DNA of 42,673 nucleotides from JAWOLE01 sp035263845 (GCA_035263845.1 DATFQY010000050.1:1-42673); one strand, 5' to 3'; positions 15,723 through 24,573 are shown, counted from the first letter of the stretch. Notes: generated from the sequence alone by a model not told the origin. Translations and numbers: made by a program.

Positions 15723-17390
15723 GTGACCGCACTGCGCGGCTACACCGCTCGCCAGCTCTCCGCGGACCTGCTCGCCGGCGTCATCGTCGGGGTCGTGGCG
15801 ATCCCGCTCGCGCTCGCCTTCGCCATCGCGTCGGGAGTCTCGCCCGAGAAGGGGCTCGTCACGGCATTCGTCGCCGGCTTCCTGGTCTCGCTCCTGGGCG
15901 GAAGCCGCGTCCAGATCGGCGGCCCAACGGGCGCCTTCGTCGTCATCGTGTACGGGATCGTCCAGAAGCACGGCGTGGACGGCCTCGCCGTCGCGACGTT
16001 CCTGGCCGGCCTGCTCCTCGTGGGCATGGGGCTGGCGCGGTTCGGCGGCGCGATCAAGTTCATCCCGTATCCGGTCGTCACCGGGTTCACGAGCGGGATC
16101 GCCGTCATCATCTTCACATCGGAGGTCAAGGACCTGCTCGGGCTCCGGATGGGCGCCGTCCCCGCGCCCTTCCTCGAGAAGTGGAACGCTCTTGCGCGGG
16201 CGATCGGGACCGTCTCCCTCGCCGCGGTCGCCGTCTCCGCGGGCTCGCTGGCCGTCCTCGTCCTCTGGCCGAAGGTCTCGCGGCGGATCCCGTCGCCGAT
16301 CGTCGCGATCCTGGCCGCAACGGCGGCCGTGGCGCTCCTGCGGCTGCCCGTGGAAACGATCGGCTCGCGATTCGGCACCTTCCGCTCGGAGCTTCCCTCG
16401 CTGTCCCTGCCCGACTTTTCCTTCGAACGGCTTCGGGAGCTGTTCTCTCCGGCCGTGACGGTCGCCCTGCTCTGCGGGATCGAGTCCCTCCTCTCGGCGG
16501 TCGTCGCCGACGGCATGATCGGCAGCCGCCACAAGTCCAACGTCGAGCTCGTCGGCCAGGGAGTCGCCAACATGGCGTCCGCGCTCTTCGGCGGGATCCC
16601 CGCGACCGGCGCGATCGCTCGCACGGCGACCAACGTCAAGAACGGCGGGCGCACGCCGGTGGCCGGGATGACACACGCGGTGACCGTGCTGGCGGTGCTC
16701 CTCTTGCTCGGCCGATGGGTAGCGCTCGTCCCGCTCGCCACGCTCGGCGCGATCCTGGCGGTCGTGGCCTACCACATGAGCGAGTGGCGGTCCTTCGCGA
16801 CCCTGCTTCGCGGCCCCCGGAGCGACGTGGCGGTTCTCCTCGCGACCTTCCTGCTGACCGTGCTCGTGGACCTCACGGTGGCCGTGCAGGCCGGCGTCGT
16901 GCTGGCCGCGTTCCTCTTCATCCGCCGGATGGCCGAGGTCACGAACGTCGAGATGATCGCCAGGGAGTTCCGGGAGTCGCCCGACGGAACGATGGCCCTG
17001 GATCCCGAGGGCGTGGCGCGCCGGGCGATCCCCGACGGCGTCGAGGTTTACGAGATCAACGGGCCGTTCTTCTTCGCGGCGGCCGAGAAGGTCAAGGAGA
17101 CGCTGTCCTTCGTTTCCCGCAGGCCGAAGGTGTTCGTCCTTCGAATGCGCAACGTCCCGGCGATCGACGCGACCGGCATCCGGGTCCTCGACGACCTGCA
17201 CGACAGCTCCGAGAAACACGGCATCGCCTTTCTCATCGCGGGCCTGCACGCGCAGCCGCTGGTGGCGCTGGACCGGGCGGGCCGGCTGGACCGGTGGGGA
17301 CGCGACTGCCTGACCGCCGACCTGGACGAGGCATTGGCAAGGGCCAGGGAGATCGTCAGGGAAGCTTCCTCTTCATCCACCAGGAGATGA
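15723..17390 (+). CDS. SulP-family anion transporter with STAS domain
   Basis: 555 residues. The first 420 or so form the multi-helix SulP membrane domain: LLAGVIVGVVAIPLALAFAI, the conserved VQIGGPTGAFVVIV segment, FIPYPVVTGFTSGIAVII, and GGIPATGAIARTATNVK. A cytoplasmic STAS domain follows at about 436-535 (VEVYEINGPFFFAAAEKV; VPAIDATGIRVLDDL). Members exchange or symport sulfate, bicarbonate, dicarboxylates or other anions across the inner membrane; substrate cannot be read. GTG start has no clear ribosome site; a TAAAAT at 15681 and TACAAC at 15701 could be -10 elements. Its 3' end overlaps the convergent peptidase gene by 35 bp. Confidence 0.94.
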   Translation: MTALRGYTARQLSADLLAGVIVGVVAIPLALAFAIASGVSPEKGLVTAFVAGFLVSLLGGSRVQIGGPTGAFVVIVYGIVQKHGVDGLAVATFLAGLLLVGMGLARFGGAIKFIPYPVVTGFTSGIAVIIFTSEVKDLLGLRMGAVPAPFLEKWNALARAIGTVSLAAVAVSAGSLAVLVLWPKVSRRIPSPIVAILAATAAVALLRLPVETIGSRFGTFRSELPSLSLPDFSFERLRELFSPAVTVALLCGIESLLSAVVADGMIGSRHKSNVELVGQGVANMASALFGGIPATGAIARTATNVKNGGRTPVAGMTHAVTVLAVLLLLGRWVALVPLATLGAILAVVAYHMSEWRSFATLLRGPRSDVAVLLATFLLTVLVDLTVAVQAGVVLAAFLFIRRMAEVTNVEMIAREFRESPDGTMALDPEGVARRAIPDGVEVYEINGPFFFAAAEKVKETLSFVSRRPKVFVLRMRNVPAIDATGIRVLDDLHDSSEKHGIAFLIAGLHAQPLVALDRAGRLDRWGRDCLTADLDEALARAREIVREASSSSTRR

Positions 17391-19461
17391 ACGTCCACAT
17401 ATCCGTCCGCTCGGCGATCTGCGCCTGACGCGAACCGTAGCTGTGGCTGGAATCGACCGCCACGCGCAGCAGGATCGGGCGGTTGCACTCCTGGGCAGCC
17501 TGCAGGGCCGCCGCGAACTTGTAGGAGTGGCTGGGCACCACCCGGTCGTCGTGGTCCGCGGCGAGAAGCATCGTCGCCGGATAACAGGCTCCCATACGAA
17601 CGTTCTGTAGCGGCGAATAGGCCTTCAGATAGGAGAAGTCTTCCGGCTTTCCGGGCGACCCGTACTCGGAGACCCACGACGCTCCCGCCCCGAGCCGATC
17701 GTAGCGCAGCATGTCGTAGTGCCCCGCGTTCGGGATCGCCACGGCGAAGAGCTCCGGCCGCTGCGTGATGGCTGCGCCGATCAGCAGTCCTCCGTTGGAG
17801 TGCCCGTAGATCGCCAGCCGGTCCGAGGACGTGTATCCGCCCGCGATCAGGAACTCCGCCGCGGCGAAGAAATCGTCGAAGCCGTTCTGCTTGTTTCCCA
17901 GCATGCCGGCGCGGTGCCAGTCCTCTCCGTACTCCCCTCCCCCCCGGATGTTGGCCACCGCGTAGATTCCCCCGCTCTCGAGCCACATCGGCACGTCCGG
18001 CGAGTAATCCGGCGGCAGGCTCGCTCCGTAGCCACCGTACGCGGTCAGCAGCACCGGGTGGGTTCCGTCGAGCGCGAGATCCTTCGCTGCCGTCACGAAC
18101 ATCGGGACCGGGGTGCCATCCTTCGAGCGGAAGAAGACCTGCCTGGTCTCGTACGGCCGGGCGTCGAAGGGGACGCTGGGGGACCGGAACGGAGTGCTAC
18201 GGCCAGTCCGCAGGTCCAGGCGGTAGACGGTCGGCGGCGCCAGGAAGGAGACGAACGAATAGAACAGCTCGGGAGCAGAAGGACGCCCGCCGAGCGGCCA
18301 GCCGACCGCGCCGAGACCGGGAAGGGCGACTTCTCCTTTCGGCTTTCCCTGGAGGTCGAAGAGGGAGAGCCGGCTCTTCACGTCCTCCAGGTAGTGGACG
18401 ACGATCCGATCGCCCGCCAGCGCGGCGGACTCGATCACGTTGGCCGCCTCCGGGACGAGAATCCGCGGCTCGGCCGCTTCTCCCGCGCTCAGGTCGAGGG
18501 AGACGATGGAGCCCTTCGGCGCCCGGAAGTTCGTCTTGAGGTAGAGGGTGTTCCCGACGGCCTCCAGCGGAGTGTGGAACGCCCGGTGGGCGGCGAGCAC
18601 TCGAAAAGGCCGGTTTTCCAGGCGCGGCCGGAGCGGATCCCCGAGGTCCTGGGCGAAGACCTCGCTCTCGGGCCCGTTTTCGTTGACGAAGAAGGCGTAG
18701 CGGCCGTCCTCGCTCGTCATGCAGTAGATCCAGCGCGCCTCCTTCCACTCGACGATGCGGCGGTCGCGAGCCCGAGGCGAGCGGAGGAAGTGGTAGGCCA
18801 CCTCGCCCGCCTCGCGGGCGCCCCCGGACTCTTCCGGCTGCGCCCGGCGCACATAGAAGAAACCCCGCCCGTCCCGGGTCCAGCAGACGTTGTTCAGGAC
18901 GCCGCCGACGGACTCCGCGAGGTCCCGGCCGTCGGAGAGCCGGCGGATCCGGGTCTCGGCCACGTCGCCTCCCCCTTTGGCGACGTTGTAGGCGAGGTAG
19001 CGGCCGTCGGGCGAGACCGCGTAGTCCCGGATTGCGAGAGACCCGTCCGGCGAGATCCGGTTGGGGTCGAGCGTGACTCGCGGCGAGGAGTCGGGGCTCT
19101 TCTGGACGAAGAGAACCGGCTGCGGCTGGAGGCCCGTGTTGCGGACGCAGAAGATCCGGCCCGCCTCTCGCCACGGAACGCCGGTGCGCGCGAAGCTCCA
19201 GAGTGACTCGAGCCGGCGGTGGATGGCCTCGCGGTCCGGAAGGCCCTCCAGGGTGCCCGAAGTCAGGCGGATCTCCGCGTCGAGCCACTGTCGGGTTCTC
19301 GCGCCATCGAGCTGCTCGAGCCAGCGATAGGGATCCGGGACACGGGTCCCGTGGTAGTCGTCTACGACGTCATCGCGCGGAGCGTCGGGATAGGAACGGA
19401 CCGGACCGGGCGCCGCCGCCGGAATCGCGAGGGCCACCCCCAGAATCCAGAGAAACCTCAA
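17356..19461 (-). CDS. Prolyl oligopeptidase (S9A), exported
   Basis: 701 residues. Signal peptide about 1-22, then the family N-terminus (DDYHGTRVPDPYRWLEQLDG), a beta-propeller (about 90-420) and an alpha/beta-hydrolase domain. The catalytic triad is visible: Ser555 (GHSNGG), Asp638 (ADHDDRVVP) and His673 (DSSHSYG). It should cleave short proline-containing peptides in the periplasm. The start is TTG, lying inside a three-copy GATTGAA tandem repeat that also contains the stop of the upstream amidase ten bases away; there is no better in-frame start that keeps the signal peptide. Tail-to-tail overlap with the SulP gene. Last gene of the gatC-gatA-amidase cluster. Confidence 0.93.
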   Translation of the reverse strand: MRFLWILGVALAIPAAAPGPVRSYPDAPRDDVVDDYHGTRVPDPYRWLEQLDGARTRQWLDAEIRLTSGTLEGLPDREAIHRRLESLWSFARTGVPWREAGRIFCVRNTGLQPQPVLFVQKSPDSSPRVTLDPNRISPDGSLAIRDYAVSPDGRYLAYNVAKGGGDVAETRIRRLSDGRDLAESVGGVLNNVCWTRDGRGFFYVRRAQPEESGGAREAGEVAYHFLRSPRARDRRIVEWKEARWIYCMTSEDGRYAFFVNENGPESEVFAQDLGDPLRPRLENRPFRVLAAHRAFHTPLEAVGNTLYLKTNFRAPKGSIVSLDLSAGEAAEPRILVPEAANVIESAALAGDRIVVHYLEDVKSRLSLFDLQGKPKGEVALPGLGAVGWPLGGRPSAPELFYSFVSFLAPPTVYRLDLRTGRSTPFRSPSVPFDARPYETRQVFFRSKDGTPVPMFVTAAKDLALDGTHPVLLTAYGGYGASLPPDYSPDVPMWLESGGIYAVANIRGGGEYGEDWHRAGMLGNKQNGFDDFFAAAEFLIAGGYTSSDRLAIYGHSNGGLLIGAAITQRPELFAVAIPNAGHYDMLRYDRLGAGASWVSEYGSPGKPEDFSYLKAYSPLQNVRMGACYPATMLLAADHDDRVVPSHSYKFAAALQAAQECNRPILLRVAVDSSHSYGSRQAQIAERTDMWTFISWWMKRKLP

Positions 19462-19477
19462 TCTTCAATCTTCAATC
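19458..19477 (-). repeat. Three-copy GATTGAA tandem word across a gene junction
   Basis: On the minus strand GATTGAA, GATTGAA, GATTGAG with a 7-bp period. The first unit holds the amidase stop TGA (19472-19474) and the last holds the peptidase TTG start (19459-19461). Because 7 is not a multiple of 3, TGA occurs in all three frames. Confidence 0.85.
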
Positions 19478-21205
19478 GTGACTTCCCCTGGGGCTCTCGA
19501 GCGCCGCCCGCATCATCTTCTCTCCGCCGCCCCCGTAGAACGACACGAGTGCCGACACGAGCGCGCGCGCGACCTGGTCGCGGTACTTCGCGGAGACGAG
19601 GAGCTTGCGGTCGTCGGGGTTGTTCAGGTTGCAGACCTCGACGAGAACGCGGGCGGGGATCCGGTTGTACTTCAGGATCGCGGGGACCCACTCGCGGCCG
19701 CCGCGGATGACGTTGGCGCGGATCGGCTGGAACGCGTGGATGGGAAGGGAGGCCGCGCGGAAGGACCGCACGATCTTCTCCGCGAAGTCCCGCGAGATGC
19801 CCTCGGCCTTGATCCGCTCCGGCCGCGAGAGGGCGGCCTTCGGGGCCTCCCGAACTTCCTTTCGCGACGCGTAGACGGCCCCGTTCCTCGGGAAGGTCTC
19901 CCGGAGGAACCTCTCCCCCGGCACGTAGACCATCAGGCCGCGCACCGCCGGGTGGAGCGAGTCGGCGTGCAGCGAGAGGAAGACCGTCCGGTCCTCGGAG
20001 CCTCCCTGCTTCTCGACTCCCCGCAGGATCGAGTTGGCCAGGTACCACCGCAGGTTCACGCCGGCGACCGGGTCGTCCAGCGGATACGGAGGGTGCGTCA
20101 GCACCCGGGCGGCGCGAGCATCGGTCACGGCGTCGGAGCCGCGCGGCTTGCACGGCTTCTTCGCCTGCACGGTCGCGACGACGCGGGCCCGCGTGTGCGC
20201 GGAGAGCAGCGCCTCGACACGGCAGGCGAGGTCGTAGACGAAGCGGGCCTCCTCGACGCCCGCGACCGAGGCGCCGGTGTCGCGCCCGCCGTGGCCCGCG
20301 TCGAGCACGAACGTGACGCCGGAGAGGTCCGTGGCGCGCACGCGATTGGCGAACTGCTCGGCCTCCAGGCGCGACTTCTCCTCAGCGATGCGCTCCGGGT
20401 CGTCCGGCGGCCGGAACTCCGGCGCGAGGTCCTCGATGGGGATCTTGACGGCGAAGTCCGCAGGGATCGCCCGCACGTCCGCGATCCCGTTTCTCTCGGC
20501 GATCTCCTGCGCCTTCGCGCGGACGTCCTCCGCGTGGAGGCGCCCGGTGAATCGGATGACGACCGAGGTATAGAGCGCCTCCCCTTTCTTCAGGCGGTAG
20601 ACGGCGTAGCGCCCCTTCTCGTCCTGGGAGAACTGCAGCGGCGAATCCGGCGTCGAGGCGGGTTGGGTCGCCGCCGCGGCGCTGCGAAACGCCGGCAGGA
20701 GCAGGCGCCCGGGGATCCGAATCGCCTGGCCGGCCTCCGTCTGGAGCGCCGCGATCTGCCCCTCTTCGCGGATGGCCTTGTAGTTGGAGCCGTCGCCCGT
20801 GAACCACTCCGCGATGCGCCAGAGGCTCTCGGGATGCCCCGCCGGCGCCGTCACGATGTGGGTCCATCCGCCGGCGTCCTTCTTGTCTCCCGGGAAGAGA
20901 GCTTCCATCGCGATCCGCCGGTAGTTGTCCGAGAGGATCCGGTACGGCACGCGTACGAGCACGTCCTTGCGAAAGAGGTTCCTTCCCGCGTTTCCCGCGA
21001 GGATCTCGATCTTGGTCTCCGGGTCGTCGGTGAAACGTTTCGCGAACGCGTCGAGATTCTCCCCCGCCAGCGGCCGCGCCGCGAGAAACACCTGCTCGTC
21101 CTCTTCGACGGAGACCTGGAGCTCCTCGCTGATCTTGACGACTTTCTTCGATTCGACGCCGAGGGCCGTCGAGACGGCCAGCAGCGCGGCCAGCAACGTC
21201 CTCAT
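19472..21205 (-). CDS. N-acetylmuramoyl-L-alanine amidase (Amidase_3)
   Basis: 577 residues. Short signal peptide (1-16). Residues 30-270 include two segments resembling LysM-type or LysM-like repeats (SLWRIAEWFTGDGSNYKAI near 127-145; KKGEALYTSVVIRFTG near 206-221). The zinc amidase domain starts near 297: His305 (DAGHGG), Glu319, His413 (SLHADS) and the catalytic Glu523 (VLVEVCNLNNPDD). It cleaves the amide between MurNAc and the stem peptide during cell separation or wall turnover. ATG 21205 overlaps the gatA stop as ATGA, which fixes the start; a much longer open frame upstream merely shadows gatA. Ends in a repeat shared with the peptidase start. Confidence 0.93.
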   Translation of the reverse strand: MRTLLAALLAVSTALGVESKKVVKISEELQVSVEEDEQVFLAARPLAGENLDAFAKRFTDDPETKIEILAGNAGRNLFRKDVLVRVPYRILSDNYRRIAMEALFPGDKKDAGGWTHIVTAPAGHPESLWRIAEWFTGDGSNYKAIREEGQIAALQTEAGQAIRIPGRLLLPAFRSAAAATQPASTPDSPLQFSQDEKGRYAVYRLKKGEALYTSVVIRFTGRLHAEDVRAKAQEIAERNGIADVRAIPADFAVKIPIEDLAPEFRPPDDPERIAEEKSRLEAEQFANRVRATDLSGVTFVLDAGHGGRDTGASVAGVEEARFVYDLACRVEALLSAHTRARVVATVQAKKPCKPRGSDAVTDARAARVLTHPPYPLDDPVAGVNLRWYLANSILRGVEKQGGSEDRTVFLSLHADSLHPAVRGLMVYVPGERFLRETFPRNGAVYASRKEVREAPKAALSRPERIKAEGISRDFAEKIVRSFRAASLPIHAFQPIRANVIRGGREWVPAILKYNRIPARVLVEVCNLNNPDDRKLLVSAKYRDQVARALVSALVSFYGGGGEKMMRAALESPRGSHD

Positions 21206-22659
21206 CGGGCGAGCGGGGGAAACTCCGCCGCGCGCTCGAAGGCGCGGGCCGCGGCGAAGAGCGTCTCCTCGGCGAAACGCGGGGCCAGGATCTGGATTCC
21301 GAGCGGCAGGCCATCCCTCGAGAGGGCGGAGGGAACCGAGATGGCCGGGAGCCCCGCGAGCGACGCGGGGACCGTGAAGACGTCGGAGAGGTACATCGTC
21401 AGGGGGTCGTCCACCTTCTCGCCGAGGCGGAACGCGGGCGCGGGGATCGTCGGGCAGGCGATGACGTCCACGCCCTCGAAAGCGTCCTCGAAGTCCTCGA
21501 GAAGGAGCTCCCGAGCCCGCATCGCCCGTCCGTAGTAGGCGTCGTAGTACCCGGCCGAGAGCGCGAAAGTGCCCAGCAGGATCCGCCGCTTGACCTCCGG
21601 GCCGAAGCCCGCCGTCCGGCTCTCGACGTAGAGCGAGAGAAGGCTCGAGTCGTCCCGCCGCGGCCCGTAGCGCACACCGTCGAACCTCGCCAGGTTGGAC
21701 GAGGCCTCGGCGCTCGCCACGACGTAGTAGATCGCGATGGCCGCGGGCGCGCGCGGGATCGAGACCTCGCGGACCTGTGCGCCCGCTTCCTTGAAGAGGC
21801 GGCGCGCCCGCGCGAGGTCGGCGGAAACCTCCGGGTCGAGCCCCTCGACCTGCGCCTCGGCGAGGATGCCGACCCGGAGGCCCTTCACGCCGCGGTCGAG
21901 CGCGGCTTCGGGATCGCCGACCGGCTCGGCGGAGGTCGTCGAGTCCATCGGGTCGTGCCCGGCGAGGACCCGGTAAACCCTGGCCGCGTCGGCCACGTTT
22001 CCCGTCAGGGGGCCGATCTGGTCGAGGGAGGAGGCGAACGCGACGAGGCCGTACCGTGAGACCCTTCCGTAGGTCGGCTTGAACCCGACGATGCCGCAGC
22101 ACGCCGCCGGCTGCCGGATCGAGCCGCCGGTGTCCGATCCGAGGCCCGCGGGGGCCATCCCGGAGGCAACGGCCGCGGCGCTTCCTCCCGAGGAGCCGCC
22201 CGGGATGCGGGACGTGTCCCACGGGTTGCGCGTGGGGCCGGCCGAGCTGTTCTCGGTGGACGAGCCCATCGCGAACTCGTCCATGTTGGCCCGGCCCACG
22301 AAGACCGCTCCTTCTTTCCGGAGCCGCGCGATCGCCGTCCCGTCGCCCGGCGGACGATACCCCTCGAGAATCCGGGACGCACAGGTCGTCGTCCGCCCGG
22401 CGATCCACATGTTGTCCTTGATGACGAAGGGAACGCCGGCGAGGGCGAGCTTCTCCCCCGCGGCGACGCGAAGGTCCACCTCGCGGGCTTCTTCCCGCGC
22501 CTGCCGCGCCGTGACCTCGAGAAACGCGTGGAGATCGCGGTCCTTTTCCTCGATCGCGGCCAGCGCGTCCTCGACGACCTCGCCCGCCGAACAGCGCCGG
22601 GAGGAGACGGCCTCCGCGGTCGAAACGACGGTCGCGGCCGGGGCGGGGGCGGTGGTCAC
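21202..22659 (-). CDS. gatA: Asp-tRNA(Asn)/Glu-tRNA(Gln) amidotransferase subunit A
   Basis: 485 residues, amidase-signature family, normal length. The Ser-cisSer-Lys triad is intact: Lys81 (VIKDN), Ser156 (GGSSGGS) and Ser180 (DTGGSIRQPA). GatA hydrolyses glutamine and passes ammonia to GatB, which amidates mischarged Glu-tRNA(Gln) or Asp-tRNA(Asn). gatC lies immediately upstream with ATGA overlap, and the amidase gene immediately downstream with another ATGA, so the three are one transcript. gatB is not seen in the window, so the complex needs a distant gene. Motifs TYGRVSRYGLVAFASSLDQ are typical of GatA rather than general amidases. Confidence 0.97.
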   Translation of the reverse strand: MTTAPAPAATVVSTAEAVSSRRCSAGEVVEDALAAIEEKDRDLHAFLEVTARQAREEAREVDLRVAAGEKLALAGVPFVIKDNMWIAGRTTTCASRILEGYRPPGDGTAIARLRKEGAVFVGRANMDEFAMGSSTENSSAGPTRNPWDTSRIPGGSSGGSAAAVASGMAPAGLGSDTGGSIRQPAACCGIVGFKPTYGRVSRYGLVAFASSLDQIGPLTGNVADAARVYRVLAGHDPMDSTTSAEPVGDPEAALDRGVKGLRVGILAEAQVEGLDPEVSADLARARRLFKEAGAQVREVSIPRAPAAIAIYYVVASAEASSNLARFDGVRYGPRRDDSSLLSLYVESRTAGFGPEVKRRILLGTFALSAGYYDAYYGRAMRARELLLEDFEDAFEGVDVIACPTIPAPAFRLGEKVDDPLTMYLSDVFTVPASLAGLPAISVPSALSRDGLPLGIQILAPRFAEETLFAAARAFERAAEFPPLAR

Positions 22660-22958
22660 GGCTTGGCGCCGCCGACGACCCGCGGCACCGCGCCGTGGTC
22701 GTGGAGGAGGCTCGGCGAATTGGCCTCGAGGGCTTCGCGCCCATGCCCCGCCACGCCGACGTCGTCGCGCAGAGGGGTGGCCGTCATCTGCGGCTCCCGC
22801 CGGGGCTCCTGCCGGATCTCCTTCAACTGGTCGATGTAGGAGAGAATGCGCGCGAGCTGATGGGTCAGGGCCGGCAGATCCTCCTCCGGCACGCGCAGCC
22901 GGGCGAGCGCGGCGACGTGGCGAACCACGTCCTCGCTGACGGGGGAATCAGATGACAC
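22656..22958 (-). CDS. gatC: Amidotransferase subunit C
   Basis: 100 residues from GTG 22958. Matches GatC in length and pattern: VVRHVAALARLRVPEEDL near the start, a helix with LARILSYIDQLKEI, and the C-terminal TPLRDDV signature. GatC wraps around GatA and stabilises the GatA-GatB complex. The open frame continues upstream over the divergent gene but the conserved core starts here. No ribosome site is visible, while TACAAT lies eight bases before GTG, so the mRNA may be leaderless. Stop overlaps the gatA ATG (ATGA). Confidence 0.93.
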   Translation of the reverse strand: MSSDSPVSEDVVRHVAALARLRVPEEDLPALTHQLARILSYIDQLKEIRQEPRREPQMTATPLRDDVGVAGHGREALEANSPSLLHDHGAVPRVVGGAKP

Positions 22959-22966
22959 GCCCGATA

Positions 22967-22972
22967 ATTGTA
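22967..22972 (-). promoter_or_regulatory. Candidate -10 element, leaderless gatC
   Basis: TACAAT on the minus strand with eight bases between it and GTG. No Shine-Dalgarno sequence precedes the start. A weak TTCGGA lies 18 bases further upstream. Confidence 0.45.
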
Positions 22973-23075
22973 AGGCTTTCGGCTCATCTTTCCGAATAGG
23001 AAAAGGTTTCCGACGCGAAACTCGAAGAAAAAAGCAGTTTCCGGATGGGCCAGGGAGAGCCGCGTCTCCGCGCGG

Positions 23076-24254
23076 TTGCTGGGGCGGCGGCGGGAGCTCA
23101 AGGCGCTCGAGAGGATCTCGCGCGAGCTGGGCGAACGCCTGTGGATCGTCGGCGGTGCGGCGCGGGACGTCGTGATGGGACGCGAGGTGGCGGAGGTGGA
23201 CGTTGCGGTGGCGAGCCACCCGGAGCCCGTCGCCCGCGCCATGGAAGCCGAAGGGTTCGGCCGCGCAGTCGAGCTGTCGAGCGCTTCACCTCCGGTCTGG
23301 CGCGTCGCCGGGAGGCGGGAGATCGACGTCGCCCGGATCGAGGGGGCCACGATCGAGGAAGACCTGCGCCGGCGCGACTTCACCGCCAACGCGATGGCGC
23401 TCGACCTGGCCGGCCACCGGTGGCTCGATCCGTTCGGCGGACGGGAAGCCATCGCGGAGGGGCGCCTGAGGATGGTCTCGCCGCGCAACCTCCGGGAGGA
23501 TCCGCTCCGGGTGCTGCGCGCGGCGCGATTCCTCGCGACCCACGGCCTGCGGCCCGACGGAGCGACCTCACGGGCCTGCCGGGCGGCCGCCCCGCTCCTG
23601 GAAGGGGTCGCCGGCGAGAGGATCCGGACGGAGTGGGTCAAGCTCCTCGGAGCTGCCCGCGCGGCGCCCGCGATCCGGTGGGCCGCGATGGCGAACGTCC
23701 TCGCCCCCGCGTTTGGCCTCGACGCCGCCGCGGAGAGGCGCGCGGGCGCCTCCTCGGAAAAGTTCGACGCGGTGGAGATCCGGGAGCTCCCGGCGGGGCC
23801 GCGCGTCCGCGTCCGGCTCGCCCTCTTCTGCGCGCGGATCGGGCTCGGGGCGGACCGGGCGGCGTCCTGGCTGGCCGCCCGACGGTTCGGGCGCACCGAG
23901 GCGGGAGACGCGGCGTCGCTCCTTCGCCTGGTCGAGGACGCAGGGCGGGCGCGCGGCGACCGGGGCCTCTGGAGATGGGTCCGCGACGCGGGAGATCTGG
24001 CCGAGGGGGCGCTGGCGCTCCTCGCGGTCCTTCGGCCGCGCCAGGGCGCGCGCAAGAGGGAGCTCGCCCGAAGGGCCCGCCGGCCGCGCCGCCGGGGCCC
24101 GCGCGTGACGGGAGAAGACGTGATGGCCTGGTCGGGGATTCCGCCGGGCCCGGCGGTCGGGAAGCTCCTTTCGGAGCTCGAGGTCGAGGTCCTGCGCGGG
24201 GCCGTCCGATCGCGCCGGGAAGCGAGGAACTGGCTTTCGTTGCAGGTCCAATGA
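23076..24254 (+). CDS. CCA-adding enzyme / poly(A) polymerase family nucleotidyltransferase
   Basis: 392 residues, class II tRNA nucleotidyltransferase type. Active-site region LWIVGGAARDVVMG (22-35), then EVDVAVAS (40-47), where the first acid of the usual DxD is Glu40 and the second is Asp42; a third acid may be Asp84 (EIDVAR). Conserved RRDFTANAMA (99-108) and EDPLRVLRAARF (141-152) mark the nucleotide-binding and neck regions. Function is CCA addition or repair at tRNA 3' ends, or poly(A) addition; these cannot be told apart here. TTG 23076 is the only in-frame start found close to the conserved core and has no ribosome site, so the start is uncertain. A decayed copy of its 3' end lies 290 bp downstream. 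Confidence 0.88.
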   Translation: MLGRRRELKALERISRELGERLWIVGGAARDVVMGREVAEVDVAVASHPEPVARAMEAEGFGRAVELSSASPPVWRVAGRREIDVARIEGATIEEDLRRRDFTANAMALDLAGHRWLDPFGGREAIAEGRLRMVSPRNLREDPLRVLRAARFLATHGLRPDGATSRACRAAAPLLEGVAGERIRTEWVKLLGAARAAPAIRWAAMANVLAPAFGLDAAAERRAGASSEKFDAVEIRELPAGPRVRVRLALFCARIGLGADRAASWLAARRFGRTEAGDAASLLRLVEDAGRARGDRGLWRWVRDAGDLAEGALALLAVLRPRQGARKRELARRARRPRRRGPRVTGEDVMAWSGIPPGPAVGKLLSELEVEVLRGAVRSRREARNWLSLQVQ

Positions 24255-24293
24255 GACGGTGGACCCCCACGATCTTCTTCTTTGACCCCCACC

Positions 24294-24322
24294 GGGCGGG
24301 AGGGGCAAGCCCCTCCCCTACG
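24294..24322 (-). repeat. Dispersed GTAGGGG palindrome, copy 2
   Basis: GGGAGGGGC (24298-24306), AA, GCCCCTCCC (24309-24317): a 9-bp perfect stem followed by CTACG. On the minus strand it begins CGTAGGGGAGGGGCTTG, matching copy 1 in the GTAGGGG head and central TTG. Confidence 0.75.
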
Positions 24323-24495
24323 ACCAGCCAGGGAGGAGCCGTTCCCAGAAGGGTGGTCGTTGAGCTCGCGGCCGCAGGAGTCTCCGAGCGAAGGCGAGGA
24401 GGAGCCTGCGGCCGCGGGAGCGGAGCGTTTTCCGAGAGATCCGGCGAGCGGTCGAGCCAACAGGCGAGCCTCCCGCCGGTGCGCCGAAGGCGCAG

Positions 24496-24555
24496 AGCTC
24501 TCGGGAAACGCGCCGCGACGTGCGGAACTGGCTCTCCGTACAGGGTCCAGCGTGA
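24496..24555 (+). pseudogene. Degraded duplicate of the CCA-enzyme 3' end
   Basis: In one frame this reads SSRETRRDVRNWLSVQGPA then TGA; the gene ending at 24254 finishes SRREARNWLSLQVQ then TGA. The DNA shares GGAACTGGCT and CAGG(G)TCCA around it. It has no start and no ribosome site. Either the remnant of a duplication or the original 3' end displaced by an insertion between the two copies. Confidence 0.55.
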
Positions 24556-24567
24556 CCCGAGTCCGCC

Positions 24568-24573
24568 TATAAT
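24568..24573 (+). promoter_or_regulatory. Candidate -10 element, leaderless pilT-like gene
   Basis: Perfect TATAAT with nine bases between it and the TTG start. The intervening bases are pyrimidine-rich with no ribosome site. No clear -35 hexamer. Confidence 0.55.

Noticed and set aside
14343..17249. 968-codon minus-strand frame opposite the TPR and SulP genes
   Set aside because: Low-complexity Arg/Asp/Gly composition, no recognisable motif, and complete overlap with a clear SulP transporter.
19472..22744. 1090-codon frame that would fuse a long N-terminal extension to the amidase
   Set aside because: The extension is gatA read in another frame. The amidase has its own ATG with signal peptide and ATGA overlap at 21205.
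24282..24572. Small Glu/Ala-rich gene in the structured gap
   Set aside because: All three frames are open because of composition and repeats; no ribosome site or homologous motif supports it.
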